Notes: generated by a model not told the origin, from the letters alone. DNA of 16,354 nt from Acidimicrobiia bacterium (GCA_023262065.1 JALRDW010000066.1:1-16354), one strand, 5' to 3'; positions 1 through 8,036 are shown, counted from the stretch's first letter. Numbers and translations: made by a program.

Positions 1-697
1 AGAACGTGCGCAGGCCCGACAGGGTCGTGACCTTGCTCCCACCCACGTCGCGCCACTCGTTGAGCGGTTCCTCGCGCATCTGGGCGGGGGTGACCCCGCA
101 GCCCTGCAGCCGGCCGAGCAGTTCGAGGTCGAAACCCCACCGGCTGCGGAACGGTTCGCCGAGCGCGGCCCGCAGGGCCGGCGTGTCCCGGAAGAACTTG
201 GCCCCGCACTGCGAGTCGTAGGCCCCGACGCCGAGGAAGGGCCCGGCGATGGTGGCGAAGATGCGGCCCACGTAGTGCCGCTTCGGCGACCGGTCGATGG
301 CGTGGCCGAGCAGCAGCACCCGCGACCCGAGCACCGCGAGGTCCTCGGGATGGCGGATCGCGACCTCGAGGAGGCGGGTGAGCTCCTCCGGGGGCGTGGC
401 GAAGTCGGCGTCGGCGAAGCCGACGATCGTGGCGCCGGCGGCGAGCGCGGCGTTGAGGCCCCGGCGCACGGCCTCGGCCTTGCCGCCGTTCTCGGGCAGG
501 ACGAGGGCGCGCACCGCACCGTGCTGGGCCTCGATGTCGCGCAGCAGCCCGGCGGTGCCGTCGGTCGATCCGTCGTCGACCAGCAGCACGCGGTTGCGGT
601 GGTCGAGGGCGCGCAGGCCGGCGATGAGGCGGGCCACCGCGGTGCGGTCCAGCCGCTCGGCCTCGTTGTAGCAGGGGATGACGATCGTGGCGCTCAC
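1..697 (-). CDS. Family 2 glycosyltransferase, ALG5/dolichyl-phosphate-glucose-synthase-like (3' end beyond window)
   Basis: Likely transfers a sugar from an NDP-sugar to a polyprenyl phosphate or similar acceptor at the inner face of the membrane. The 232 visible residues hold the GT-A fold signs of family GT2: an N-terminal strand ending IVIPCYNE (5-12), DDGSTDG (41-47) for nucleotide binding, and DAD (96-98) as the metal-binding DxD. The segments YDSQCGAKFF (160-169), RWGFDLELLGR (186-196) and EWRDVGGSKV (214-223) resemble ALG5-type dolichyl-phosphate glucosyltransferases. The GTG start overlaps the methyltransferase stop by four bases (GTGA), so the two are probably translationally coupled. 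The C-terminus, where a membrane anchor might lie, is not in the window. Exact donor and acceptor cannot be told from sequence. The family call is firm; the ALG5-like subtype is an inference from motifs. Confidence 0.9.
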   Translation of the reverse strand, partial: MSATIVIPCYNEAERLDRTAVARLIAGLRALDHRNRVLLVDDGSTDGTAGLLRDIEAQHGAVRALVLPENGGKAEAVRRGLNAALAAGATIVGFADADFATPPEELTRLLEVAIRHPEDLAVLGSRVLLLGHAIDRSPKRHYVGRIFATIAGPFLGVGAYDSQCGAKFFRDTPALRAALGEPFRSRWGFDLELLGRLQGCGVTPAQMREEPLNEWRDVGGSKVTTLSGLRTF

Positions 698-1437
698 CGC
701 ACGCCCCCGGGTCGACACACCGCCCAGAGCGACAGGCCGGGCACCGGGATCCCGAGCCGCGCCGCGAGGCGTCCGGCCCGTGCGTCGAGGCGCAGCGCGC
801 CGGTGACGGCGGCGGTGACCGCCGCGCCGCCCTGCCACCCGCCGATGCCGCGCTCGGGGGAGGTCCGGCCGGCCTTCTCGGCCGCGACCTCGACGACGCG
901 GGGCGCGAGCAACGAGGTGAACAGCGAACCGGCATCGATGATCGTGAACGCCTCGCCCAGACGGCCGAGGAACTCGCGGCGCGTGTAGCGGCGCTCGTGG
1001 TGCAACGCCGCGTCGTGCTGGGAGTACAGCGCGGGGTGCGCGGGCACACTCACGACCAGGCGGGCGTCGTCGGCGAGGAGCGGCGCGACCTCGTCGTGCA
1101 GGAAGGACCGGTCGTCGGGCACGTGCTCGATGACATCGAGCAGGGTGACGAGTTCGGCCCGGGCCGACGGGCGCGCCGCGGTCCGCAGGACGCCGACCGG
1201 GAGGTCGGCCACGAGGTCGTCCGCGGAGTAGTTGATGTCCCAGCAGGTGACCTGTGCGGCCTCGTCGAGCATGGGGACCAACTCCTGGGCGAACCAGCCG
1301 TCGCCCGCGCCGACGTCGACGACGTTGCGGACCCGGGGGAGATCGACCCGGCTCGCGATGAGGCCCCGGAAGAACTCGGCGCGCACGACCTCCCAGGGGT
1401 GTCGTGTGGTCGCAGTGCCCCGCTCGGAGAGATCCAC
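694..1437 (-). CDS. Class I SAM-dependent methyltransferase
   Basis: A 247-residue cytosolic methyltransferase of the Methyltransf_11/23 type. Motif I is VVDVGAGDGWFA (39-50), binding S-adenosylmethionine. The post-motif region reads LLDVIEHVPDD (99-109), and a following SVPAHPALYSQHD segment (130-142) is typical of methyltransferases found beside polyprenyl glycosyltransferases. I chose the GTG at 1437 because a TAGAGT box lies exactly seven bases upstream, which predicts a leaderless transcript, and because homology-like sequence starts just after it. The open frame continues far upstream, but that part is antisense to the acyltransferase and is not real. The gene overlaps the downstream glycosyltransferase by four bases, so the two products probably act in the same glycan or lipid pathway. 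The substrate is unknown. Confidence 0.88.
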   Translation of the reverse strand: MDLSERGTATTRHPWEVVRAEFFRGLIASRVDLPRVRNVVDVGAGDGWFAQELVPMLDEAAQVTCWDINYSADDLVADLPVGVLRTAARPSARAELVTLLDVIEHVPDDRSFLHDEVAPLLADDARLVVSVPAHPALYSQHDAALHHERRYTRREFLGRLGEAFTIIDAGSLFTSLLAPRVVEVAAEKAGRTSPERGIGGWQGGAAVTAAVTGALRLDARAGRLAARLGIPVPGLSLWAVCRPGGVR

Positions 1438-1444
1438 GGGGTGG

Positions 1445-1450
1445 ACTCTA
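1445..1450 (-). promoter_or_regulatory. -10 box TAGAGT for the methyltransferase
   Basis: Read on the minus strand the site is GGTAGAGTCC, with seven bases between the box and the GTG start. That spacing puts the transcript start on or next to the start codon. The same GGTAGAGTCC string precedes trigger factor in this window. I see no convincing -35 box. It lies in the 23-base gap after the acyltransferase gene, so the methyltransferase may have its own promoter as well as read-through. Confidence 0.6.
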
Positions 1451-1460
1451 CCGGCGTCGG

Positions 1461-2651
1461 TCAGGCCAGAAGACCGTACGTGAGCAGGGTCGCGCCGACG
1501 GACGCGAGCAGCCAGGCCGCGAGGACGACGGGCGGCCGCGCCGGGAACCGGTGCATGAACGGCCGCTCGACGAACAGGTGCAGCGCGACGGCGAGCGCGA
1601 GGGAGACGCCGAACCGGAGCAGCGCCAGCGGTACGCCGTCGAGGCCGGCCGTGCGCTCGGGGACGAGCGCGAGGCGCACCGGCCAGTGCACGAGGTAGAC
1701 GGCGTAGGAGATCGTGCCGAGCGCCACGAGCGGACGCCACGCGAGGACCCGAGCGAGGGTGCCGTCGGCGAGGAGGCCGATGAGCACGCAGGTGCTCACG
1801 ACGGAGACGAGCGCGAAGCCGCCGTGGAACAGCCACCACTGCGACTTCGACGCGAGCAGGAACAGTGCGATCAGGCCGGCGAACGCGAACCACCCGAGCG
1901 CGTCGGCGGCTCGGCCGCGCACCTCGCGGCCCGAGACGATGAGTGTGCACGCGAGGACACAGCCTGCGGCGATCTCGGGCGCACGCACCTGCGTGCCCCA
2001 CTCGGCCATCGTGGGGGAGAGATCGGCGAAGCGGGCGATGGCGGTCCCGGTGATCCACACCGCGCCGGTGATCCAGAGCATGACGAGCGCGGGTCGAGCG
2101 CAGCGTCGTACTCCGAGCAGCACGATGCCGATCACGAGGTAGAACTGCTCCTCGACCGCGAGCGACCAGTACGGGGAGAGCGGGTGCACGACGCGGTACG
2201 GCACGTCGACGCTGGGCGTGAGGCCGATCTGGTGCCAGTTCATGACGCTCCAGATCGCGGCGACCGGGTCGGTCCAGACCATCGCGTTCCGCCAGCCCCA
2301 CGCGTTCCGACCTGCGAGGAGCACGACGACGGTGGTCGTGACGAGCGCGGCCGGGGCGAGGCGGCGGATGCGTCGGGCCCAGAACGCACCGAGGTCGACG
2401 GACCCGGTGGTGGCCCGCTCGCGCAGCAGGAGGGTCACGATGAGGTAGCCGCTCAGCGTGAAGAACACCGAGACGCCGAGGAGGCCCCCGGTGACCACGT
2501 CGGGATTGAAGTGGTAGGCGACCACGGCGAGCACGGCGACCGCCCGGAGGCCGTCGAGGGCGGGTCGGTACGGGAGGAATCGGTGGCGTCCGGCGATCGT
2601 CGTGCCGGGGGCGCTCGACCCGGGGGCCACGGTCGTCGGGGTCGCCTCCAC
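1461..2651 (-). CDS. Acyltransferase-3 family membrane protein (OafA/YrhL-like)
   Basis: A 396-residue multi-spanning inner-membrane protein that probably transfers acetyl or another acyl group to a surface polysaccharide or glycolipid. After a short proline/threonine-rich N-tail, the family signature starts at about residue 27 (LPYRPALDGLRAVAVL) with the conserved His47 in VVAYHF. It continues with FFTLSGYLI (63-71), the basic RRIRRLAP (93-100) and WSLAVEEQFYL (162-172). About ten hydrophobic segments run to the C-terminus. There is no C-terminal SGNH domain, so this is the membrane-only form. I chose the GTG at 2651 because a TACCGT box ends seven bases before it; the longer frame up to 2783 runs through the promoter region. 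It heads the minus-strand group with the methyltransferase and glycosyltransferase. The acyl donor and acceptor are unknown. Confidence 0.93.
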   Translation of the reverse strand: MEATPTTVAPGSSAPGTTIAGRHRFLPYRPALDGLRAVAVLAVVAYHFNPDVVTGGLLGVSVFFTLSGYLIVTLLLRERATTGSVDLGAFWARRIRRLAPAALVTTTVVVLLAGRNAWGWRNAMVWTDPVAAIWSVMNWHQIGLTPSVDVPYRVVHPLSPYWSLAVEEQFYLVIGIVLLGVRRCARPALVMLWITGAVWITGTAIARFADLSPTMAEWGTQVRAPEIAAGCVLACTLIVSGREVRGRAADALGWFAFAGLIALFLLASKSQWWLFHGGFALVSVVSTCVLIGLLADGTLARVLAWRPLVALGTISYAVYLVHWPVRLALVPERTAGLDGVPLALLRFGVSLALAVALHLFVERPFMHRFPARPPVVLAAWLLASVGATLLTYGLLA

Positions 2652-2658
2652 GGGCGGA

Positions 2659-2664
2659 ACGGTA
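2659..2664 (-). promoter_or_regulatory. -10 box TACCGT for the acyltransferase
   Basis: On the minus strand GTACCGT-like sequence (CCTACCGT) is followed by seven bases, TCCGCCC, and then the GTG start. This predicts a leaderless mRNA. No clear -35 box is visible. It lies 52 bases from the divergent -10 box for the beta-glucosidase. Confidence 0.6.
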
Positions 2665-2716
2665 GGGCAGGGCGGCGGCGGTCGGGGCGACCGGGAGGGT
2701 CCGGGCGTCGCTCGCG

Positions 2717-2722
2717 TACGGT
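2717..2722 (+). promoter_or_regulatory. -10 box TACGGT for the beta-glucosidase/monooxygenase pair
   Basis: The sequence GCGTACGGTGG fits the -10 pattern seen elsewhere in the window. The transcript would start near 2730, giving a leader of about 29 bases. GAGGGG at 2743-2748 could serve as a Shine-Dalgarno sequence ten bases before the ATG. Its assignment rests on position and similarity only. Confidence 0.45.
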
Positions 2723-2758
2723 GGGGAACCGACCACCGGACCGAGGGGCGCGCAGGAC

Positions 2759-4972
2759 ATGAGCACGGCGTACGAGGCGGCACTGCGACGGGTTGCCGAG
2801 GGGGCGGATCCTCGTGCCGAGGCGGCGGCGCTCGTCGCCGAGATGTCGGTGGACGAGCGCATCCACTGCCTCGACGGCGGATCGCCGTTCTGGGCCGGAC
2901 TCACCGACATGGGCCAGGGCGGGTACCACCAGCGGCCCTTCCCGGGCGCGCGGGTCGAGCGCCTCGGGATCCCGGGCTTCAACTTCAGCGACGGCCCGCG
3001 CGGCGCGGTCATCGGACCGGCCACCGCGTTCCCGGTGAGCATGGCTCGGGGTGCCTCCTTCGACCTGGACCTCGAGGAGCGGATCGGACGTGCGATCGGT
3101 CGCGAGCTGCGCGCCACGGGTGCCGACCTCACCGGCGCGGTCTGCGTCAACCTGCTGCGGCACCCGGCCTGGGGGCGGGCCCAGGAGACCTACGGCGAGG
3201 ACCCGCACCACGTGGGTGAGATGGGGGCCGCGCTGACCCGCGGGCTCCAGGAGCGGGTGATGGCGACGGTCAAGCACTTCGCGCTCAACTCGATGGAGAA
3301 CGCCCGCTTCACGGTGGACGTGACCTGTGCCGAGGAGCACCTGCACGAGGTCTACCTGCCCCACTTCCTGCGGATCGTCGACGAGGGCGTGGCCTGCGTC
3401 ATGAGCGCGTACAACTCGGTCAACGGCGCGTTCTGTGGGGAGAACGAGGAACTGCTCACCGGCGTGCTCCGCGAGGAGTGGGGTTTCGAGGGCTTCGTGA
3501 TCTCGGACTGGATCTTCGGCCTGCGGGACGGCGTGCGCTCGGTCACCGCGGGGCTGGACGTCGAGATGCCGTACCGGATGATCCGCCATGCGCCGGTCGT
3601 GGCCGCGGTCGAGGCCGGCACCCTGCCCGTCGCCGCGATCGACGAGCGGGTGACCGCCACGCTCGCCACGCTGCTCCGCTTCCGCATCGGTGCGCTGGCC
3701 GAGGAACCGGTCGAGACGCTCGGGTGCGACGAGCATCGGGCGCTGTCGCTCGAGGCGGCCCGCAAGTCCGCGGTGCTCCTGCGCAACGAGGTGGTCGACG
3801 GCGCACCGCTGCTGCCGCTCGATCCGGCCGACCTCGCCCGGGTCGCGGTGCTGGGGCGGTTCGCCGATGTGCGCAACCTCGGCGACGGCGGTTCGAGTGA
3901 CGTCATGGCGCGGAGCGTCGTCACGCCGTTCGCCGGACTGCAGGCCGCACTCGGGCACGCCGAGGTCACGACGGCCCCGGCCGACGACCTCGCAGCGACG
4001 GTGGCGGCGGCGAACCGGGCCGACGTCGCGGTCGTGGTCGTGGGGTTCGATCGGGAGGACGAGGGCGAGTTCATCGGGGGGCCGGGCGACAACGCGGATC
4101 TCGGGCACCTCATGCCCGCCGCCGACGACCCGGCCCTCGTGGAGGCGTTCGAGCATTACGTGGCCGAGCACCACCACGACGTCCCGCCCGAGCTCGCGCG
4201 CCGTCCGGACGCGGTGCGCGTCTCGGTCGGCGGTGATCGCTCCTCGCTGCGTCTGCGGGACTCCGACGTCGAACTCGTGCGTGCGGTCGCCGCGGTGAAC
4301 CCGCGCACGGTCGTCGTGCTCGTCGCCGGCAGCGCAGTGGTGACGAGCGAGTGGGACACGGGCGTCCCGGCGATCCTCCTCGCCTGGTACAACGGCATGG
4401 AGGGCGGCCACGCCATCGCCGACCTGCTCCTCGGGGCCGCCAACCCCGGCGGACGTCTGCCGTTCGTCGTCCCGGTCGACGAGGCGGACCTTCCGGCGTT
4501 CGACGCGCGTGCGACCGAGTTCACCTACGACGGCCTCCACGGGCAGTGGTACCTCGACGCCAACGGCGTGGCGCCGGCCCACCCGTTCGGATCGGGGCTG
4601 TCCTACACCCGCTTCGATCATGCGGCCGAGCGGGTCGAGGTCGACGGCGATGCGGTCGTGGTCCGGGCGACGACCTTCAACGCGGGCTCCCGCGACGGGG
4701 CCGACGTCGTGCAGGTGTACGTGACCCGGCCCGCGTCCCCCGGGCGGGCGCGGCGACGGCTCGGCGGGTTCGCCCGGGTCGAGCTCGCGGCCGGCGCGGC
4801 GGCCGAGGTCACGGTGCGCGTGCCGCTCCGCAGCCTCGCCCTCCGGGACGTGGGGACCCACTCGTGGGTGCTCCCGGCCGGTGCCTACCGGTTCGAGGTC
4901 GCACACGATGCGGGTGACCCAGCGCCCCTCGGTGTCACGCTGCACCTCGACGAGGCGCGCTGGTCCCGATGA
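2759..4972 (+). CDS. Glycoside hydrolase family 3 beta-glucosidase
   Basis: A 737-residue retaining glycosidase that probably releases beta-linked glucose (or xylose) from an oligosaccharide or a small glycoside. The N-terminal GH3 barrel carries SDGPRG (77-82), RHPAWGRAQETYGEDP (134-149), KHFALN (172-177) and the nucleophile Asp250 in FVISDW. The second domain holds GFDREDEGEF (429-438); by analogy with other GH3 enzymes Glu435 is the likely acid/base. The last hundred or so residues form a fibronectin-III-like domain (VVQVYVTRP, then LGGFARVEL). No signal peptide is visible, so the enzyme should be cytoplasmic and act on an imported or internal glycoside. The ATG at 2759 follows a weak GAGGGG. 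The stop overlaps the next gene as ATGA, which suggests coupled expression with the monooxygenase. Family is certain; the substrate is not. Confidence 0.95.
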   Translation: MSTAYEAALRRVAEGADPRAEAAALVAEMSVDERIHCLDGGSPFWAGLTDMGQGGYHQRPFPGARVERLGIPGFNFSDGPRGAVIGPATAFPVSMARGASFDLDLEERIGRAIGRELRATGADLTGAVCVNLLRHPAWGRAQETYGEDPHHVGEMGAALTRGLQERVMATVKHFALNSMENARFTVDVTCAEEHLHEVYLPHFLRIVDEGVACVMSAYNSVNGAFCGENEELLTGVLREEWGFEGFVISDWIFGLRDGVRSVTAGLDVEMPYRMIRHAPVVAAVEAGTLPVAAIDERVTATLATLLRFRIGALAEEPVETLGCDEHRALSLEAARKSAVLLRNEVVDGAPLLPLDPADLARVAVLGRFADVRNLGDGGSSDVMARSVVTPFAGLQAALGHAEVTTAPADDLAATVAAANRADVAVVVVGFDREDEGEFIGGPGDNADLGHLMPAADDPALVEAFEHYVAEHHHDVPPELARRPDAVRVSVGGDRSSLRLRDSDVELVRAVAAVNPRTVVVLVAGSAVVTSEWDTGVPAILLAWYNGMEGGHAIADLLLGAANPGGRLPFVVPVDEADLPAFDARATEFTYDGLHGQWYLDANGVAPAHPFGSGLSYTRFDHAAERVEVDGDAVVVRATTFNAGSRDGADVVQVYVTRPASPGRARRRLGGFARVELAAGAAAEVTVRVPLRSLALRDVGTHSWVLPAGAYRFEVAHDAGDPAPLGVTLHLDEARWSR

Positions 4973-6441
4973 GCGCCGCCGCGCGGGCCGACCACGTCGA
5001 TGTGCTCATCGTGGGCGCGGGCATCTCGGGGATCGGCGCGGCCTGGCACCTGCAGCACCGCAGCCCGAATCGATCGTTCGCGATCCTCGAGGGTCGGGAC
5101 GACCTCGGGGGGACGTGGAGCCTGTTCCGATATCCGGGTATCCGGAGCGACTCGGACATGCACACGCTCGGATTCGAGTTCCGGCCCTGGATCGCCGACA
5201 AGGCGATCGCGGACGGTCCCGCGATCCTGCAGTACCTGCGCGACACGGCTCGCGAGTCGCACATCACCGATCGCATCCGGTTCGGACACCTCGTGGAGAC
5301 CGCGGACTGGTCGAGCGCGGACCGGCACTGGGTCGTCACGGCCCGACGGACCGACTCGGGCGAACGGGTGACCATCACCTGCGGGTACCTGTTCATGTGC
5401 TCCGGTTACTACTCGTACCGGCACGGCTACGAGCCCGAGTTCCCGGGGCGCGAACGGTTCGGCGGGCCGATCGTCCATCCCCAGGACTGGCCGGACGACC
5501 TCGACCTCTCGGGTCGTCGCGTCGTCGTCATCGGGTCGGGTGCGACGGCGATCACCCTCGTGCCGCAACTCGCGCGCCGGGCGGCGCACGTCACGATGCT
5601 GCAGCGGTCGCCGACCTACCTCGTCTCCCGACCGGACGTCGATCGGCTCGCGAACTGGTTGCGTCGCCTGCTGCCGGCGATGGTGGCGTACCGCATCACG
5701 CGGTTCAAGAACACGATGTTCCAGCGGTTCTTCTACCGCCGTTCGCAGGCCAGACCGGAGGAGGTCAAGGAGTACCTCGTCGGGAAGGTTCGGGATCAGC
5801 TCGGTCCCGGGTTCGACGTCGAGCGCCATTTCACCCCGTCGTACGGGCCCTGGGACCAGCGGGTGTGCCTCGTCACGAACGGGGACCTGTTCACGGCGAT
5901 GCGCGAGGGCGCGGCCTCGGTCGTCACCGACCACATCGCGACCTTCACCGAGAACGGCATCGACCTCGAGTCCGGTGAGCGCATCGATGCGGACGTCATC
6001 GTCACCGCGACGGGGTTGGACCTCGTGACGCTCGGCGAGGTCGCATTCACCCTCGACGGTGAGCCGATCGACTTCTCGCGGACCTGGACCTACAAGGGTC
6101 TGGCGTACTCGGACGTGCCGAACCTCGCGTCATCGTTCGGGTACATCAACGCATCGTGGACCCTGCGCACGGACCTCATCTGCGAGTACGTGTGCCGACT
6201 CCTCAACCACATGGAGTCGATCGGCGCCACCGAGTGCACCCCGCGCCTGCGCCCGGGGGACTCGACGATGGCCCCGCGACGATGGATCGAGGGCTTCACG
6301 CCCGGCTACATGAACCGGTACATGGACCACCTGCCCCGCCAGGGCGACCGCGAGCCCTGGATCAACCCGCAGGACTACCAGCACGACCGGAGACTGTTCC
6401 GGAAGTCGCACGTCGACGACGGCGTGATGCAGTTCCGCTGA
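4969..6441 (+). CDS. EthA-type flavin-containing Baeyer-Villiger monooxygenase
   Basis: A 490-residue FAD- and NADPH-dependent enzyme that probably inserts oxygen next to a ketone, or oxidises sulfur or nitrogen centres. The FAD site is IVGAGISG (14-21) with GGTW (47-50) and RYPGIRSDSDM (54-64). The Baeyer-Villiger fingerprint FxGxxxHxxxWP is matched exactly by FGGPIVHPQDWP (164-175). The NADPH site is VVVIGSGATA (185-194), and TATGLDL (346-352) is the usual ATG motif. Length and many stretches, such as YGPWDQRVCLV (292-302) and the C-terminal EGFTPGYM (441-448), closely recall EthA of Mycobacterium tuberculosis from memory. The ATG overlaps the GH3 stop by four bases and has no strong ribosome site, so translation is probably coupled. 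The natural substrate is unknown; it may be an aglycone released by the GH3 enzyme. Confidence 0.93.
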   Translation: MSAAARADHVDVLIVGAGISGIGAAWHLQHRSPNRSFAILEGRDDLGGTWSLFRYPGIRSDSDMHTLGFEFRPWIADKAIADGPAILQYLRDTARESHITDRIRFGHLVETADWSSADRHWVVTARRTDSGERVTITCGYLFMCSGYYSYRHGYEPEFPGRERFGGPIVHPQDWPDDLDLSGRRVVVIGSGATAITLVPQLARRAAHVTMLQRSPTYLVSRPDVDRLANWLRRLLPAMVAYRITRFKNTMFQRFFYRRSQARPEEVKEYLVGKVRDQLGPGFDVERHFTPSYGPWDQRVCLVTNGDLFTAMREGAASVVTDHIATFTENGIDLESGERIDADVIVTATGLDLVTLGEVAFTLDGEPIDFSRTWTYKGLAYSDVPNLASSFGYINASWTLRTDLICEYVCRLLNHMESIGATECTPRLRPGDSTMAPRRWIEGFTPGYMNRYMDHLPRQGDREPWINPQDYQHDRRLFRKSHVDDGVMQFR

Positions 6442-6445
6442 CGAG

Positions 6446-6457
6446 CCCGCCTGCGGG
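6446..6457. terminator. Possible weak bidirectional hairpin
   Basis: CCCG-CCTG-CGGG forms a four-pair stem with a four-base loop between the monooxygenase stop and the 3' end of tRNA-Gly. It has no T run. It sits where converging transcripts must end, but the stem is short, so the call is tentative. Confidence 0.25.
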
Positions 6458-6470
6458 TCCCGATGGCGGC

Positions 6471-6544
6471 TGGAGCGGATGACGGGAATCGAACCCGCAT
6501 GGCCAGCTTGGAAGGCTGGGGCTCTACCATTGAGCTACATCCGC
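6471..6544 (-). tRNA. tRNA-Gly, anticodon TCC, with encoded CCA
   Basis: On the minus strand the seven-pair acceptor stem is GCGGATG/CATCCGC. The D stem is GCTC/GAGC around AATGGTA. The anticodon stem CCAGC/GCTGG encloses the loop CTTCCAA, giving anticodon TCC. The T arm has TTCGATT in its loop with GCGGG/CCCGT as its stem, including one G-U pair. The discriminator base is T and the 3' CCA is encoded at 6473-6471, giving 74 bases in all. It reads GGA (and possibly GGG) glycine codons. It lies only 29 bases from the end of the convergent monooxygenase gene. Confidence 0.96.
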
Positions 6545-6556
6545 GGACGGGACGTG

Positions 6557-6562
6557 ACGTTA
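6557..6562 (-). promoter_or_regulatory. -10 box TAACGT for tRNA-Gly
   Basis: Minus-strand GGTAACGT lies in the 43-base gap between the end of the secreted-protein gene and the tRNA. Twelve bases separate it from the mature 5' end, leaving about five bases of 5' leader for RNase P to remove. It matches the GGTANNNT pattern seen before other genes here. Confidence 0.5.
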
Positions 6563-6587
6563 CCGCCCGCTGCGGCGCGGGCTCACC

Positions 6588-8024
6588 TCAGGGAGTCCAC
6601 GGCTCCGCCGTCGCGACGACCGGCAGCGTCACCGAGGCGCGGTGCGCCGTCGCGGTCTCCGCATCGCCGCCCGGTCCCTCGTAGAAGATCGTCCGGCGCC
6701 CGCGCAGCGTCGCGGTGCAGGCCAGCGCAGGGTCGGTGCACGGGATGCTCGAGGTGATGTTGGGTCCCGTGGTCGCCGCGGTCGAGTCCCCCGTGCACTG
6801 CGGGTCGGCGGGGGTCGTGTCGTCGAGGTGGTACGTCGACACCGTGCGTGGGAACGAGGTGACGAGGTCGTGCACGTGGGTGATCGTGCCGGGCGCCCCG
6901 CTCAACTGCTCCCACGAGGACTCGCCGGGCACGAGCGAGTCGGGCGTGCCGTCGAGCGTCGCCCCGGACTGGTTGAGCGAGTTGCGGTAGGTCATGCCGT
7001 GGGCCGCGGTCGAGTAGTCGAAGAGGTCCATCACCGACGGGATCGAGTGCACGCGCAGATCGGTGACGATCTCCTCCCGCCGGTCGTACAGGAGGTGCGT
7101 CCGCTGCGTGTTCGGTCCGCTGTTCGCACCCACGTAGGACCGGATGGCCCGCACCGGCCCGTTCTTGTTCACGACGAACGCGCCCTCGGCCGTGCCGTAG
7201 CCGGTGGTCTGGTTGAACGTGGTCTCCGAACGGACGCAGGTGTTCGGTGCGAACAGCACCTTCTGGCGGTCGAGCAGATCGGCCGAGAGGACCTTGTTCG
7301 TCACGATCGTCAGTTCGTCGCTGAGCCAGCGATCGGCGAAGTGACGCTGGTAGGTCGCGCCACGGAACCGGGAGTCCTCGGGGTTCGGGCCGGCGAAGCG
7401 CGAGTAGGTCGTCTTGTACGAACCCGAGGTGAGACGGAACGTGTACGAGGCGTACCGGGGCCCGGCACCGCCCGGCAGGATGCCCGTGGTGGCGCGCTCG
7501 AACAGGTAGATGTACGACTCGGAGTCGGCGACGCGCGGGTCGGTGAGGCGGACCTCGACCCCCGATCCGATCGCCGTGCCCGGGGGCTGGGGCGCGCCGG
7601 TCGCGCGCACGCCGCCGTCGCGGGCCATGAACACGATCTCGTCGTCGGCGTCGACCGTGCGGTCGACGTCGTTGCCGGTCCAGGTCGCCCCGGAGGTGTA
7701 CACGGTCTGGTTCACGAGCCCGGGCTGGCTCCCGTAGAACGCAGTGGTCGGCGCGTTGAGGATGCCGTAGATCCGCGCGAAGTTGACCACGGCGCGCTCG
7801 TCGACCTGCACGTGTCGCCGCTGCCAGGCCGTGCCGGTCCACCGCAGGGCGACGATGCGGGTCGGCGCCCGGCCGATGAGGGTCGGGACATCGGCGCCCG
7901 TCAGGACCACGGGATCGGCCGGTCGGGTCACGGGGACCGCCGCGCCGGCCGGTGCCGGGGTCCCGAGGCCGAGCAGGCCGAGGGCGACGAACGGGACGAC
8001 GAGGCACTTCCGGCGCAGGTCCAT
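6588..8024 (-). CDS. Secreted protein of unknown family with DxDDE motif
   Basis: A 478-residue exported protein that I do not recognise as a named family. Residues 1-28 form a Sec signal peptide: basic MDLRRK, a hydrophobic core, then APAGA with probable cleavage after Ala28. The mature part is rich in Tyr, Thr, Asn and Ser and predicts a beta-rich extracellular fold. Two acidic motifs stand out: QVDER (73-77) after a WTGTAW segment, and DADDEIVFMARD (125-136), which could bind calcium or another metal. Four cysteines lie in the mature chain, three of them clustered near the C-terminus (PQCTG, SIPCTD, ALACTA), so disulfides are possible. There is no membrane anchor, lipobox or cell-wall sorting signal. 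The ATG at 8024 is set by a TACGCT box six bases upstream. It could be a polysaccharide-binding or degrading protein, but nothing in the sequence proves that. Confidence 0.8.
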   Translation of the reverse strand: MDLRRKCLVVPFVALGLLGLGTPAPAGAAVPVTRPADPVVLTGADVPTLIGRAPTRIVALRWTGTAWQRRHVQVDERAVVNFARIYGILNAPTTAFYGSQPGLVNQTVYTSGATWTGNDVDRTVDADDEIVFMARDGGVRATGAPQPPGTAIGSGVEVRLTDPRVADSESYIYLFERATTGILPGGAGPRYASYTFRLTSGSYKTTYSRFAGPNPEDSRFRGATYQRHFADRWLSDELTIVTNKVLSADLLDRQKVLFAPNTCVRSETTFNQTTGYGTAEGAFVVNKNGPVRAIRSYVGANSGPNTQRTHLLYDRREEIVTDLRVHSIPSVMDLFDYSTAAHGMTYRNSLNQSGATLDGTPDSLVPGESSWEQLSGAPGTITHVHDLVTSFPRTVSTYHLDDTTPADPQCTGDSTAATTGPNITSSIPCTDPALACTATLRGRRTIFYEGPGGDAETATAHRASVTLPVVATAEPWTP

Positions 8025-8030
8025 GCCGGG

Positions 8031-8036
8031 AGCGTA
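8031..8036 (-). promoter_or_regulatory. -10 box TACGCT for the secreted protein
   Basis: Minus-strand CGTACGCT is followed by six bases, CCCGGC, and the ATG. This predicts a leaderless mRNA or one with almost no leader. It is one of two outward-facing promoters in the 97-base gap shared with the lipoprotein gene. Confidence 0.55.

Noticed and set aside
1438..3150. N-terminal extension of the methyltransferase frame across the acyltransferase and into the GH3 gene
   Set aside because: The extension is arginine-rich low-complexity translation antisense or out of frame to two clear genes. A -10 box and GTG at 1437 give a normal-length methyltransferase.
2453..4945. 830-codon open frame on the minus strand opposite the GH3 gene
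   Set aside because: Its translation is rich in Arg, Gly, Pro, Asp and His with no recognisable domain. It is the antisense shadow of a GC-rich gene whose plus-strand product has complete GH3 motifs.
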